From contig OX595987.1 of NCBI GenBank assembly GCA_951394045.1, positions 3,162,001-3,226,000 on the forward strand: DNA of 64,000 nt, in the 5' to 3' direction. The notes under the pieces are model-generated. The model did no database searches and was not told the origin of the DNA. It worked only from the letters and a program-made list of their open reading frames with translations. The stretch is from Nitzschia sp. DOCU1 (taxonomy: Eukaryota; Bacillariophyta; Bacillariophyceae; Bacillariales; Bacillariaceae). Of the stretch, positions 30,969-41,711 are shown one piece after another (the stretch's first letter is position 1; each line of letters begins with the position of its first letter). The position numbers were made by a program, and so were the translations under genes.

Positions 30969-33408
30969 ATGCCGAGCAAAAACAACAACAAAGGCGTGAA
31001 AATGTCCTTGGGAGATTTCATGGGTGGGGCGCCTACCAATGACATGGACGGTTTGCCGACAGCTCCCAGACAGCGAGGGTGAGGATTGTCACGAATGCCC
31101 CAATTCATATGCGGAGTTTATGTTTGCCCAATGTTCTCACATTGTTCCTTTTTTAGACCCGACGACGACGGCTCATTCCAGCGACGTCGACGCGACGATG
31201 GACCAGACAGAGAAATATCAAGAGCAGACCAGGACGGTAGCTGGCGCAAAGGCGGCGGCGGGCGTGGTTTTGGGGATCGTGATGACCGAGGAGGTGGTGG
31301 TGGCTTTCGCGACGATCGTGGTGGCTTTGACAGAAGGGGTGGCGGCTATCGTGACGACCGTGGTGGTGGCTTTGACAGACGAGGTGGCGACGACCGTGGT
31401 GGCTTTGATAGAAGAGGCGGCGACGACCGTGGTGGCTTTGATAGAAGAGGCGGAGGCAGGGACGGAGGATTCGATAGGGGTGGCCCTGGTCCTGCGCCAG
31501 CAGGCGAACGCCCTCGCCTTCAGCTGAAAGCTAGAAGTTCTGCCAAGGAAGAACCCAAGAAAGGAGGACAAAACGTTGCGCCTCCACAAAGCAATGCAAA
31601 GGTCGTAGAGACTGCCCAAGAGAAACCGAACGAGGATGCACTCAAGGGAGAATCCGAACCTGCGTTGACCGAAGAAAACCCAGCACCTGAAACCGCGGAA
31701 GCGAAGAATGACGATCCAGATAGGAAGCGCCGAGAGCCGGCAGTAGTCAACTCCAGAGCTGCCATGCTTGGGGATGCTCCCGATGCACGGCGCGATGTAA
31801 GTCGTTCTCGTCGAAAAGCGGCAATAGCGTTTCGTTTAGCGCTCATCCTGATCCATTTTGTAAATATCACTTGTACTTCAGAGCAACATGCGGCGCGACC
31901 GCGGAGATAAAAATAGCAGAGGTCCTCCCCCGGTGGTTAATAAGAGGTTTGCTGACATGGCCGACGAGGAGCGCGAAAAAAACAAGGAAAGGGAAACAAG
32001 AAAACCGGATCGCTTTTCGCCGAGGGATCGTGATGATCAAGGCCCGCCTCCAGTCGCGAATTCTCGTTTCGCGGCCGCCGCTGAAGCTGATCGTTCCACC
32101 TATAGAGACCGTGACGAACGAGGCCCCCCACCTGTTGCCAATTCTCGTTTCGCGGCCGCCGCTGAAGCTGATCGTTCCACCTACCGAAGCCGCGACGAAC
32201 GAGGCCCTCCACCTGTTGCCAATTCTCGTTTCGCGGCCGCTGCTGAGGCCGATCGTTCCACCTATAGAGATCGCGACGAGCGTGGCCCTCCACCTGTGGC
32301 CAATTCTCGCTTTGCAGCCGCTGCTGAAGCAGATCGTTCCACCTACATCGACCGTGACGAACGCGGTCCACCCCCGTTGGCAAATTCACGTTTCGCGGCT
32401 GCAGCGGCCATGGTAGAAGAGGAAAGGCGCGACAGAGACGGGCCTGGACGTGACCGGGATGGATTTGGCGATCCTCGAAGAGGTGGACCAGTGCCGCAGA
32501 ATTCTCGTTTTGCCGCTGCTGTTGCTGCTGACGAGGATTACGTTGAACCCAGTCAGCGAGGCTACGGAGGCGACCGCGGCCGTTTTGATGATAGAGGACG
32601 TGGCGATCGATTCGATAGGCGTGGTCGCGACGATAATGACAGACCAGGACGCGGCGGGTATGACAAATACAATGGTGGTGGCTACGAGGATGGCCCAGCC
32701 ACCGAATCCGAGCCTCCAAAGAGCTCTGTAGCAGATCTTCTCAAGCCCAAGGCGAGACCAATGGAAGAGAATATTCTTAAAGTTCCTTCAAAAGAACAAG
32801 CAAGCAACATTCTGAAGCTCCCTTCGAAAGACGACGGAGACAATGTCCTTGCTCCAACCAAGAAAGAAACCAAGTCTGCACCGGCAGCTGCCCCAGTTCC
32901 GGCTCCAGCCGTGGATGCATCTCCAGTAGTCGACGATGGACCCGTGATTGCCGAGTTCATCAGTGGAGGCAAATTAGGCGAAGATCTGAAAGCCTGGGTG
33001 GGAGAACAAGTAATTTCGAGCGTCGAAAAACTTGTCTATACATTTTTGGAGGAAAATCAGAAACTGAATCCCGACGTGACATGTGCATGGGCAGAGCCTG
33101 ACAAGTATGGCGCCGCTCTGGTTTCGTTGGTAGAAGATGATCTACTGAAACAAGTTGAAGTGCTGTTTGCCATACAGAAATATTGCAATAAGATTGGCAT
33201 GCCAAAGTTGAACGACGAATACGTCATCCAATCGATGTTTCGATCCATGTACAAGTATGATCTTGCGTCCGACGAGGCCTACGAAATGTGGAAGGAAGAC
33301 GAGTCGGCAGAGCACGAGGCTGGAAAGGTGAACGCAGTTATCCAGACCGTTGATTGGTTCAACTGGCTGGAGCAAGAGGATGAAGAGGAGGAAGACTACG
33401 AAGAATAG
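30969..33408 (+). CDS. RGG-rich translation-initiation-factor-like protein with C-terminal W2 domain
   Basis: Three exons (30969-31078, 31157-31796, 31882-33408) encode 758 aa. The N-terminus (VKMSLGDFMGGAP) recalls eIF4B-type starts. Residues about 65-165 form an RGG box of GGFDRRGGDDRGG-like repeats, expected to bind RNA. Exon 3 carries a tandem array of 27-residue units (GPPPVANSRFAAAAEADRST), followed by another RGG segment. The last about 150 residues are a helical W2/eIF5C domain ending in aromatic/acidic boxes (VDWFNWLEQEDEEEEDYEE), the module that eIF5, eIF2B-epsilon and eIF4G-type proteins use to bind eIF2 or kinases. The combination suggests a cytosolic initiation factor or regulator. 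Which canonical factor it replaces, if any, is inference. Intron junctions keep frame (RQRG to PDDDG; DARRD to SNMRRD). Confidence 0.8.
32032..32400 (+). repeat. 81-bp tandem coding repeat (NSRFA motif)
   Basis: The sequence ttctcgttt recurs at 32061, 32142, 32223 and (as ttctcgctt) 32304, exactly 81 bases apart, each unit encoding 27 residues with the core GPPPVANSRFAAAAEADR. A partial fifth unit (GPPPLANSRFAAAAA) and a remote sixth (PQNSRFAAAVAADED) follow. Related single motifs lie upstream (VNSRAAM, VNKRFADM). Confidence 0.92.
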
Positions 33409-33543
33409 GGACTATCCTTCTCTCGCGAAGGTGTCGGTGTGGCCTTCTTCAAGCAACATTCAATGTAGAGTTGAAAAAGGGTACACGCAAGCAAAACCGG
33501 CTAAGTAATAGTTCACTGCATTTAATCCACGACATGACGCTGC

Positions 33544-34374
33544 CTATTCATTCAACAAGTCGGTCGGTATCGGATCAGAGAAAACGCCCTTCAAAATGAC
33601 AATTTCCTTCACGAAGGCCGGAGGCATGCTTGGGTTGGCTTGAACAGAGCAAAGTCTAGCAATGACTTCGCGCTTCTCTTCGCTCATGTAGCCCTTGCCG
33701 AGAAGTCCTTCCAGAGAGGGCCAGCCTCCAAACTTCACTTCCTGGCAGTCGACGCACACGTAGACGCGTTTCCTTGCGGATGTATCTGAAGAGCCACAAG
33801 TCCGGATCGACCAGAGAGAACAAGCAGCGAGAGAGCAGCCATCGACGTCGCACTTCTTGACTCGGGCACCCGTAAGCTTGCGAAATGACAAGACCTTCTC
33901 GAAATCATGGCGGGTTGTAGCTGCAATTGTCTTTTCATTGGTGAGCTTGCCGGGAGTGTTCTGGGGGAGAACATTTCCATTGTTCTTGGATGACATCGTT
34001 GTCTCCACGAGAACGCAAGCTGGCGGCTTCTCCATGCGACCGTTATTGGCATTGTCTGGGCAAGAAACGGCAGCCCTCGGTCCACGGCAGCCAAAAATAG
34101 CTGGAAACCCGTTCTCGTCCCACCCGACAGCATTCGGGTCGACCAGCCATTGACAGGAATCACACACATTCCACTGATCTCCGGGAAACCAGGAACTGGA
34201 AAGGATTGTAGTTGCCTTGTTCGAGCAGCCTTCGATGGAACAGTAGCGGATGACAAACTTCTCACTTTGGAGACCGCAGCATAATGCGTTCTCAGCACCG
34301 TCGGCCCGAGTTGTAGCCACAACAGATTTCTCCATTGTGCTTGGAGACTCAGTTAGAAACTCTTTGGTTTTCAT
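33544..34374 (-). CDS. Protein with two Cys-motif repeats, unknown function
   Basis: 276 aa, single exon, ATG at 34374. Two related segments are visible: YCSIEGCSNKAT...VCDSCQWLV (residues about 45-80) and KKCDVDGCSLAACS...VCVDCQEVKFGGWP (about 180-225). Each has C-x4-C followed some 25-35 residues later by C-x2-C, the spacing of a treble-clef or zinc-ribbon-like site, so two zinc-binding modules are likely. The second ends in a GGWPSLEGLL segment. The link between them is polar. There is no signal peptide. The family is not recognised. Head-to-head with the HPPD-like gene (408 bp apart). Confidence 0.7.
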   Translation of the reverse strand: MKTKEFLTESPSTMEKSVVATTRADGAENALCCGLQSEKFVIRYCSIEGCSNKATTILSSSWFPGDQWNVCDSCQWLVDPNAVGWDENGFPAIFGCRGPRAAVSCPDNANNGRMEKPPACVLVETTMSSKNNGNVLPQNTPGKLTNEKTIAATTRHDFEKVLSFRKLTGARVKKCDVDGCSLAACSLWSIRTCGSSDTSARKRVYVCVDCQEVKFGGWPSLEGLLGKGYMSEEKREVIARLCSVQANPSMPPAFVKEIVILKGVFSDPIPTDLLNE

Positions 34375-34782
34375 CACAGAATGAGTTTGAGTTTGAATAG
34401 CAATTTCTCGGCAGGATTCGAAGTCGATTGTTGTTTCTCAAGAAAATGAGAGAGCAACGACGATTTACTCCCACGAAATCGATTTGGATTTTTGGAAAGC
34501 AGAGCGCGATTTTGATGGGTCGGCGAGACCGGCGTGCTCGCGCAGGCACGGGGTGGGGCCAAGCATGGCACATATTTACTGTGTTGTTAACAAAGGGTAC
34601 ATACTTGGTATGATATATTCATACGCCAGATTTCAGCACGACCCAACCTATCGCGCGAAAGAGAGAATTCTTCTGGCCAGAATCGACATCATCATCTCCC
34701 GAGACACCATGACACAATTGATCTTCTGTTCGATATCAAATTGAATGAAGTTCTCATTCTTCGATTCTCAACATTCTTAGCC
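34375..34782. promoter_or_regulatory. Divergent intergenic region
   Basis: 408 bases between two head-to-head genes. The forward frame is open upstream of 34783 but contains no earlier ATG in frame. No recognisable sites. Confidence 0.3.
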
Positions 34783-37210
34783 ATGACACCGGCACTCAAC
34801 GACGAGAGAGCCAGCCCCACAATTTCCCCAACTGCTTCTGCCGCAATCACGACAATGACCGCGTCCCAGTCGCCACCGACGGCAAGAGATCAGGTGTCAT
34901 TTTCCCATGTCCAGCTATACGTGGACTATGTCGAGTCTCTCGAAGTTTACAAGGAGCTAGAGGCAAACCTTAATACATTTCATGAGAAGATTGGGTTTCA
35001 ATCTACCCTGGATCCACCTTCGCATTCTGAGAAGCTCGCGATATGGAAGTCATTGACAGGTGGCGATGCCGCCGAGCAACCGAATTTTATCCCCCAGAAC
35101 CGCGACGTCATTAAGCAACTGATGGTGGGGTTTGGGTTTCGCGTGACTGGCTATCGACTCCCCGGGGAGAACACGAGAACTACGACGAAGTCATATCTAG
35201 TTACGTCGAAAGATCGTTCGGGTGTCCAGCTCGTGGTGTCGGCCATTGCTGATGCAGAGACTAAAGTACCCCACAGCAGCGACGAGTATTGTCATTTGGA
35301 TGTTGGTAAGTTGTATCTGCCAGTAATGAACAGCAATGTCCAACGCTGATCCTCATGATGTTGGTGCCAGCGGATCTACGAGAATTCTTCAATTGCCACT
35401 CCAACCGCCAAGGAATTGCGGTACTAGGATTCCGAGTGACGTGTGCCGAAAGGATTCACGAGCGCTACCAAACGCTCCATCCCAACTTGATTCATTCGTT
35501 TCGTCGATACGAGGATTCAAAAGGTGTTTGCACCAAAGTGCTACAAGTATATGCATATTACAGCAAGCACACTATCTCTATGGCAGACGACCAAAGTAAT
35601 CCCGCCAAATGGCCTGATACAGGAACGCTACTTCGATTTGTCGAAGTGGATGGCGATACTGACAAATTTTGCATCCTGCCGGGGTTGACGGAGGTGGATG
35701 CAGTTTTCGATTCCGTCAGCCAGCCGGCCTACTGTGACCATTGGGTGTCAAATGTATTTAGCCGTACCGAATTTCTCAGCACCTTGGAAGACACTCTGGG
35801 TTTCACGCCGAAAGTCGACTTCAATGCCGGGGTGGTCGCTGCCGGAGAAGCTCAAATAGAAAGCACTGTAACCGGCAATAGTAGTATCTTTGAGGCTGCG
35901 GACAAGGCTGAGGCGTTGAAGGATCAAAGCCAAGTGTTTCTTCCCATCAACAATGCGCTCTCCAAAGTCGGGTAAGTTCAAGTTTCGACAGGGCTTAGGT
36001 TATATTGATGGCTCTAACACCTCAATTGCTTGCACAAGGCATGTTCATGGATTTCTGGAAGAAATTGGACAAGGAATACAACATGTCGCGAGTCGAGTCG
36101 ACAATCTGGTAGAGTTTGTGGACCGTTGCAATTGGATTCGAGAATCAACTGGAGAGGTAAGTGATCAGGTCGAAACATGTGTTTTGGAATTAGGAGTATG
36201 GGTCTAATGACGATGGATGCTCGATTTTCAGGGCTTCACATTTTTGAAGATCCCCCGGTCGTACTACGGAATCCTTACGACCGACTATCTGGCTTCCACT
36301 GCTGGGATCCCAGAAGATTTGGCAGCCCGAATCTTTGAAATCTGTGAGCAGAAGAACATTGTCTCCTTGGATGGAGCAGTGAATCTGGATCTTGACGAAG
36401 ACCAATTGTATTCTGTGCTCATGTCCGAGGCCATCGATTGGGAAGCAGGACATCGAAAGGCTCTTGAAGAAAAGAAAGATGAAATTATTTCTGCCATTTT
36501 AACGTCCCGATACCGAAATCTTTTCAGCTTACTTCGCCACCACGTCCCAGAGAGTACGTACATGGGCATCGTTCGAAACGAGATTTTAGTTGATGTCCAG
36601 GGAGATGATATATTGTATCAAATTTTTACTTGCAATATCCTGCAGAGAAATGCTGCAGACGAAGCTCCGTTTCTTGAATTTATCCAGCGTGTATGTTCGG
36701 ATTGCAAAGACGAAGTTGGGTGCCAGGTAAAGATCAAACCTGGCTGTGGGGGTTTTGGGTAAGCTGAACGTGAATGGATCCGGCTTTGTTGTTCTGTCCC
36801 CCTGAAGCCTCAACGTGCATTCACTTCCATCTAGAATTCGTAACTTCTTGACGCTGTTTCTGTCTATTGAAGTCAGCAAGGCAATGCGAGAAGCTGCAGA
36901 GGCCAAGCGGGTCGGAGATAACGCAAAAAGCGCACTCGCCCAAAGACAGGTGGACTGCTTCACTCGACAGCTCAATGATTCCAACCCGATCCTTACTTTA
37001 ATCTCTGATGCTATGACGGAAGAGGGCAGATGCAAAGAACAAATGGAAGCTGCATTGCAGTCAGGCGATGATTCGGCTGCTGTGGAATGGATGACAAAAA
37101 TGCAGGAAGCGTGCCAGCTCAAAGAGGAGAGAAATGCGAAGCTAATGGCATGTAGCGCTCAGTATGAAGCGATGATGCGATCGATTCGTGAAGCAGGGGC
37201 GAAGGACTGA
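34783..37210 (+). CDS. Divergent 4-hydroxyphenylpyruvate dioxygenase-like protein with insertion and C-terminal extension
   Basis: Five exons (34783-35305, 35371-35971, 36039-36156, 36232-36758, 36835-37210), 714 aa. The protein has the two-module vicinal-oxygen-chelate layout of HPPD: first module from about residue 38 (FSHVQLYVDYVES), second from about 295. The three Fe(II) ligands are present: His298 (YCDHWVSNV), His390 (GIQHVASRV) and Glu563 (PFLEFIQR). Nearby HPPD landmarks also match: FLPINNAL, TFLKIPRSYYG, ILYQIFT and GCGGFGIRNFLTLF, the last spanning the exon 4/5 junction. Unusual points are about 90 extra residues between His390 and Glu563, and about 110 residues of helical, charged sequence after the normal end. 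HPPDs are usually 350-450 aa. It may be a dioxygenase acting on another 2-oxo acid, or no longer catalytic. No plastid signal is visible. Confidence 0.75.
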
Positions 37211-37319
37211 TTCCAGTGTCCAACAATCGAATGGTTGAATGCCGTCGTCATGTCACGATCATTTGCGGATAAGCCAAAATAATTGATTCGCAGCCTTTCC
37301 AATCAGAATATTTAGTATC

Positions 37320-39095
37320 TCACTTGTTACTCTTTTCGAACTGCACCGGCGCTGTTCTAGGTCCAGGTCGAACATCTCCACCTGCGAAACCCTTTTCTGG
37401 ATGGAACTTGGTAGTGGCTCCCTTCACCAATTTATCGTAAGATTCATCTGCATTGTACTCCGTTTCACCTCTTGTAGGACGATAGATGCTTGCTGAGGTA
37501 ACTCCAGCCTGTCGATCGAACAAAGGCTTGCTGTAGGTATTGTACTCGTCATCCGCGCCAAACCCAGAATCCATTCCCGCCGATTGATTGTAGAGGCGAG
37601 AATCGACCTCACCTGCACCACCCCCGGTTCCAGTATGTACCCCGAGGGCAATTTTTTCAGAAACATCGCGTTCCGCCTCTAGTTTCCTCTTTTTCAGTTC
37701 CATGTTATTTTCTTGGCGTAGCTCCTTTTCACGCTCCCGTCGTCTCTCTTTGCGCAGCCGTTCTCGTTGGCGCGCGGCCACTTCTTCGTCCGTCTCCTCG
37801 GGACGTCCACCATGGCTATCGTCATCGTCACTGCTAGTACCATAGTCGATGGGTAATTTTCCCTTGTGCGCCGACGAAGGGCGATCACTATCGTCACTCG
37901 CTTCTTCATTCTTGGCGCTCGGTGCCGCCAACCCGCTGCGTTCCAATCGTGCCTGGTTCGCCAGCTCGCGCAATTCTTCTTCGCGGCGGTCTTTTTCTTG
38001 CATAGCAAGTTTCTTCTGCACCTGCGCCCGCATTCGAACCTCTTGTCGAGCTTGTTTTTCGGCGACATACAAAGACTCTGAGAGAGTCGCAAAGTTTGAG
38101 TTTATCGTGTGCTCTCGCAAACCCCGACCATCAGCTGCCAAGCGTTTGTCCAGGGGAATAGTGTAGCCACGTGAATTTTTCCAATTACTGATGCATGCAG
38201 GAATATTCCATTGGTCCCTTTCTTCTTTTGTTAGTTTTGCAGGGGGAGCGTGCAGAACGGGTACAGGATCTTCTGCTGGTCCCCTAGGCGCCTTAATGTG
38301 CTTGTGTTTAGGAGGCATCATCGGATCGACTTGAGCCGGCACCATTTGAATCACGCGTTGAGCGGCCGCAGGGTTGTAACCCGGGGCCTCCGGCCTTGCC
38401 GTGTACTTGATGAATTGTGTCTTTTCCTCAATATTTTTGGACGTTTCTGCATTGACCATGGCAGATCCAGAAGGCTTATTAAGCGCTGTCTTTTTCGCCA
38501 GCAGCCTTTCCAGAGCTGCTTGCGTACGCTCGGCCGTTGCCTGCTCGTCGTCGGCGGAAGGGAGCGTGACATCCTCGGGCTTTGCTTCCTTCGCTTGCAT
38601 GTCTTCCAATCTCGAATACACTTTCTTGTCGGAGTTAGTGCCACTCTTGACAATGGCATCGTATGAGACTTCGCCTTTTTCGTCAATTTCAACGTTGACT
38701 ATTGCACGACTAGTTCCAGTCGACTTCTTCTTCAAGTGAGGATTGCCCATGTGACGAGGATACTGCGCGACATGGATCTCAGGAAATGCCCCTCCGTCGT
38801 CAAAATCGGAAAGACTGCGAGGAACAAAGAGTTTTTCCCCTTTCCGCTGTTCTTTGGGAAGTTTGGCGAGCTCAGCGGCGGCCCGACAACGATCGAGATA
38901 AGATGGAGCGCGTTGTGCCTTCGGCGCCGGAGCCGCAACGCAAGGAGAATCACCATCGATCTCTGTCGCCGTGGCGAGAGTCGTGGCGACAGCACCCAAG
39001 GCTGTAGGACTACTCCTGGAGCCCTGAGAGTGACCCGTGGGCTTAGACAGCGAAGGCGCCGTCTTTCGGGGAGGAGGGAGGGATAATGATGCCAT
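37320..39095 (-). CDS. SNW1: SNW1/SKIP/Prp45 spliceosome and transcription coregulator
   Basis: Core component of the activated spliceosome, also a transcription cofactor in animals and plants. Single exon of 591 aa from the ATG at 39095, which begins MASLSLPPPRK; the frame remains open upstream without a better ATG. The SNW domain is unmistakable: SNWKNSRGYTIPLDKRLAADGRG at about residues 325-347, preceded by EERDQWNIPACI and PPKHKHIKAPRGP, and by TQFIKYTARPEAPGYNPAA. The N-terminal YPRHMGNP is typical. The C-terminal third is an E/R/K-rich helical region with an SDDDDSHGG acidic patch, ending with IYRPTRGETEYNADESYDKLVKG. Convergent with the HPPD-like gene (109 bases apart). Confidence 0.95.
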   Translation of the reverse strand: MASLSLPPPRKTAPSLSKPTGHSQGSRSSPTALGAVATTLATATEIDGDSPCVAAPAPKAQRAPSYLDRCRAAAELAKLPKEQRKGEKLFVPRSLSDFDDGGAFPEIHVAQYPRHMGNPHLKKKSTGTSRAIVNVEIDEKGEVSYDAIVKSGTNSDKKVYSRLEDMQAKEAKPEDVTLPSADDEQATAERTQAALERLLAKKTALNKPSGSAMVNAETSKNIEEKTQFIKYTARPEAPGYNPAAAQRVIQMVPAQVDPMMPPKHKHIKAPRGPAEDPVPVLHAPPAKLTKEERDQWNIPACISNWKNSRGYTIPLDKRLAADGRGLREHTINSNFATLSESLYVAEKQARQEVRMRAQVQKKLAMQEKDRREEELRELANQARLERSGLAAPSAKNEEASDDSDRPSSAHKGKLPIDYGTSSDDDDSHGGRPEETDEEVAARQRERLRKERRREREKELRQENNMELKKRKLEAERDVSEKIALGVHTGTGGGAGEVDSRLYNQSAGMDSGFGADDEYNTYSKPLFDRQAGVTSASIYRPTRGETEYNADESYDKLVKGATTKFHPEKGFAGGDVRPGPRTAPVQFEKSNK

Positions 39096-39766
39096 GTTGC
39101 AATACTTTTGTGTTGTTCGGTGACGATGTTTAACTCTCTGTATTCTTGTGCAATCGTAAAGCTGATGTGGAATATGGTTGGTCGTCCACCATCCCAAAAT
39201 CCATAGAGCGATCCAACGTGCTTATGGCACTGTGGAGGCAGCGCGCGGGCCTTCCGCCTTTTTATCGGTCCTACTGGTCACGTGATTACCAGTCGCTAGT
39301 GCCAGTAGTAATAGATACATGCGTATGGCGCGCGGCGGGAAGGATGAATGAGGACGCAGCACGCGTGCGGAGCAAAAGATTATCAACAAGAACATACTAG
39401 CTCAGTCGAGTGCAATTATCATAGCTTCTTCACCTGATGTCACGCGCATCTCCTATCATAATGTAATGTTTCCCTTTGCCTCCGAACCCTAACTTCCACT
39501 GTAAGTCGAATGAGCACTATTGGCAGCAACATATTGCCGGCGAAGCCTGATCGAAAGGTGCACAAAAATTCATCAATCAGATGTCCTCCTCCCCGCATTC
39601 AGGCGATTCATAGCTAATTTATTTCGATCCAGTCCTCTCTAGTGAAACGTTGTCTTTCCTAGTGTATGTTCTTTTCTCCGAGGGTTCACGTCAAGCTTCA
39701 ATAGAGTAGCCTCCGTATCCAACGACCACGAACGACGCCAAGCATATAAGGACGCAGTAGGAAGAG
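39096..39766. other. Intergenic region
   Basis: 671 bases containing the SNW1 promoter and the 3' region of the next minus-strand gene. No feature recognised. Confidence 0.3.
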
Positions 39767-40501
39767 TTACTTCCAAAAAGACAAGCTTCGAGGCTTGGCT
39801 CCTTGACGATAGAACATACCACTCTCCTGGTCCTTGTAGAATATCTCGCCGTTCTCGTAAATACGGTCTTGGTACCTCCTGTCCACAGAATATGGGCCCT
39901 CCGGCAGTTCATCCTCGGTGTATGGGTCGTCATAATAGGGATCGTATTCAACACCATACTCCATTTCAAACAAAGAAATTTCTTCGTCAGACATACGGTG
40001 ACTGCTCCTCGATCCGGATTTATCATCAATCGCACCCTCGCGCTCCATCACCTTGACACGACGACCCGAACCTTTCTTCTCGCGCTCTGCGACTTCCATA
40101 CTCGGTTTACCATATGCACTCCACTCCAAAGCGGCCTCTTTTCGACGTAACTCAATCTCTGTCAGAGTGGGATCTTCGCGTAGTCGCTGTTCTCGTGCCT
40201 CTTCGACACGCTGTTCCCACGCACGCTCTTCCATACGCAATCGACCAAAGCCCTTTGAGATGCTCAAAATGATGCCAAGAATAGGAAACGTAAACGTAAA
40301 GAAGTTGTCTGGAACCTCCAACAAGACGTTTAAGCGAGTTGTCTTTTGTCGTTGAAAATCGATTGTGGAATCCGGTGGTGAATGAATTGATGTGTAGGCA
40401 GGAAGTGGGGTGTTCTTAAGTGGAATGGTGAAGCCAGTGATCTTGGAAGTGCTAAGTGTCCCCACGAGCAGGCAAAGCAGCAATTTACGACTAGGAACCA
40501 T
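39767..40501 (-). CDS. Plastid-targeted membrane protein of unknown function
   Basis: 244 aa from the ATG at 40501; upstream codons in the same open frame are hydrophilic and lack sense as a presequence. Residues 1-18 form a signal peptide (RKLLLCLLVGTLSTSKITG) followed directly by FTIPL, a diatom plastid import motif. Near residue 65-85 is one hydrophobic helix (NFFTFTFPILGIILSISKGFG) followed by a charged helix (RMEERAWEQRVEEAREQRLRED). The C-terminus is acidic and Tyr-rich (YGVEYDPYYDDPYTEDELPEGPY) and ends in a basic patch. This suggests a single-pass thylakoid or envelope protein with a long stromal or lumenal arm. The family is not recognised. Confidence 0.8.
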   Translation of the reverse strand: MVPSRKLLLCLLVGTLSTSKITGFTIPLKNTPLPAYTSIHSPPDSTIDFQRQKTTRLNVLLEVPDNFFTFTFPILGIILSISKGFGRLRMEERAWEQRVEEAREQRLREDPTLTEIELRRKEAALEWSAYGKPSMEVAEREKKGSGRRVKVMEREGAIDDKSGSRSSHRMSDEEISLFEMEYGVEYDPYYDDPYTEDELPEGPYSVDRRYQDRIYENGEIFYKDQESGMFYRQGAKPRSLSFWK

Positions 40502-40953
40502 TTTGGAATGTAGACAGTAGAAGGAAATGGTGCTCGTGGATTGCTCGGTGCTTGCCATTTGACATGCAACTCTCGAAGATTGGCATCCGGTAGATGCGTT
40601 ATGATGACATAAAAATTGGCGAATTCCTGCATAATGCAACGGCGTTCGATGGCTGAGATGGATTGCCACAAGATTTGATAACGTGTTTCCACGTGGAAGC
40701 AAAATTGATGGTTCGGATCAGTCGATCGAATCGACTCGGCCGGCAGTGGCCGGGCCTTCACTGTATCTTGCTATCATTCAAAGAGTGATAAGTACGAAAG
40801 GAAGCACCGAAATCAGTCACTCTTTCCTAGTAGACGGTTGTACACTCAAGAACAACCGATAAGTCAACGTTTTCACTCAATGTTTGCTTTTGGATGACGA
40901 CCGAGGGGTGTACTATAGGATCAGAAACATTTTCAGCATCGACAAGTATTCTC
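40502..40953. other. Intergenic region
   Basis: 452 bases between two minus-strand genes; contains the promoter of the plastid membrane protein and the 3' end of ABA4. Nothing else recognised. Confidence 0.3.
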
Positions 40954-41711
40954 TTATTCTTCGCCTGGAGCTTCATTGATACCAAGGCCTTTGCCTGTCA
41001 CCACGCAAGTAATCCAATGTAGTAGTAGTCCCGGTGGCCCAATCAAGTTGCAAAAGAGAACAGAATGTCCAGAAAATATCCCGCGTTTGAGGCCATCGAG
41101 CCATATCCAACGTCCCACGAATAAATCCCATGTCAAAACGTGGGGCCATTCTTCAGCAACAAAGTTCGGATAGTTAGTGACCATGTTCATGAATGCAGCT
41201 TGTGAGTCTTTGCTTGGATCAAATACATCATTGAATTCCAATAGGGGCGCCGTCGCGCCCGGTTGAACAATGGACGCAGCCACAACGAAGAAATGCAGCA
41301 GGGCAAAGAAAATGACGACGTCTTAGAAGTTGCAATGGTGAGCAGTTGACCAGAAGAAGTAGACTGGTGTACATCGACAGATTTTCACCTACCTAAAGAT
41401 CCCATCACCTTTTTCGTGATCTTATTGCTAGGAAGTAGGATCATCAAAAGCCAGAATGGTTGAGGACAGAACGTCGCCAGGGCGAATGCCGTATGGATGG
41501 GTTCAGGGCTAACACCTACAATATCCATAGCGAGCGATGTAGTTGCCTTCTGACGATTTCCCAAGAAAATGTTTCGAGCTTCTTGGTTGGATTTTAACAT
41601 GGGTGACGACTTCGCCATCCCAGTTGGGCTGACGTATGCCGACGACCGCCAAAACACCATTGCCACGATAATATAAGCCCGTTGGACACGAAAACAAGTC
41701 ATATCAAACAA
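40954..41711 (-). CDS. ABA4: ABA4 (neoxanthin-synthesis protein) homologue, plastid-targeted
   Basis: DUF4281 integral membrane protein; in plants ABA4 is needed to make neoxanthin from violaxanthin, and in fucoxanthin algae homologues may act in xanthophyll conversion. Exon 1 41711-41393 and exon 2 41321-40954 give 228 aa. The N-terminus has a hydrophobic segment (YIIVAMVFWRSSAYVSP) ending in the ASAFAP-like SSA-YVSP motif, so plastid import is expected. The intron 41322-41392 joins KKVMGSL to DVVIFFALLHFFVVAAS, recreating the transmembrane helix pattern of ABA4. Later helices (PHVLTWDLFVGRWIWLDGL, HSVLFCNLIGPPGLLLHWI) fit the family's DLF..R.....G segment. An alternative start is the second Met at 41702. 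Confidence 0.85.
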
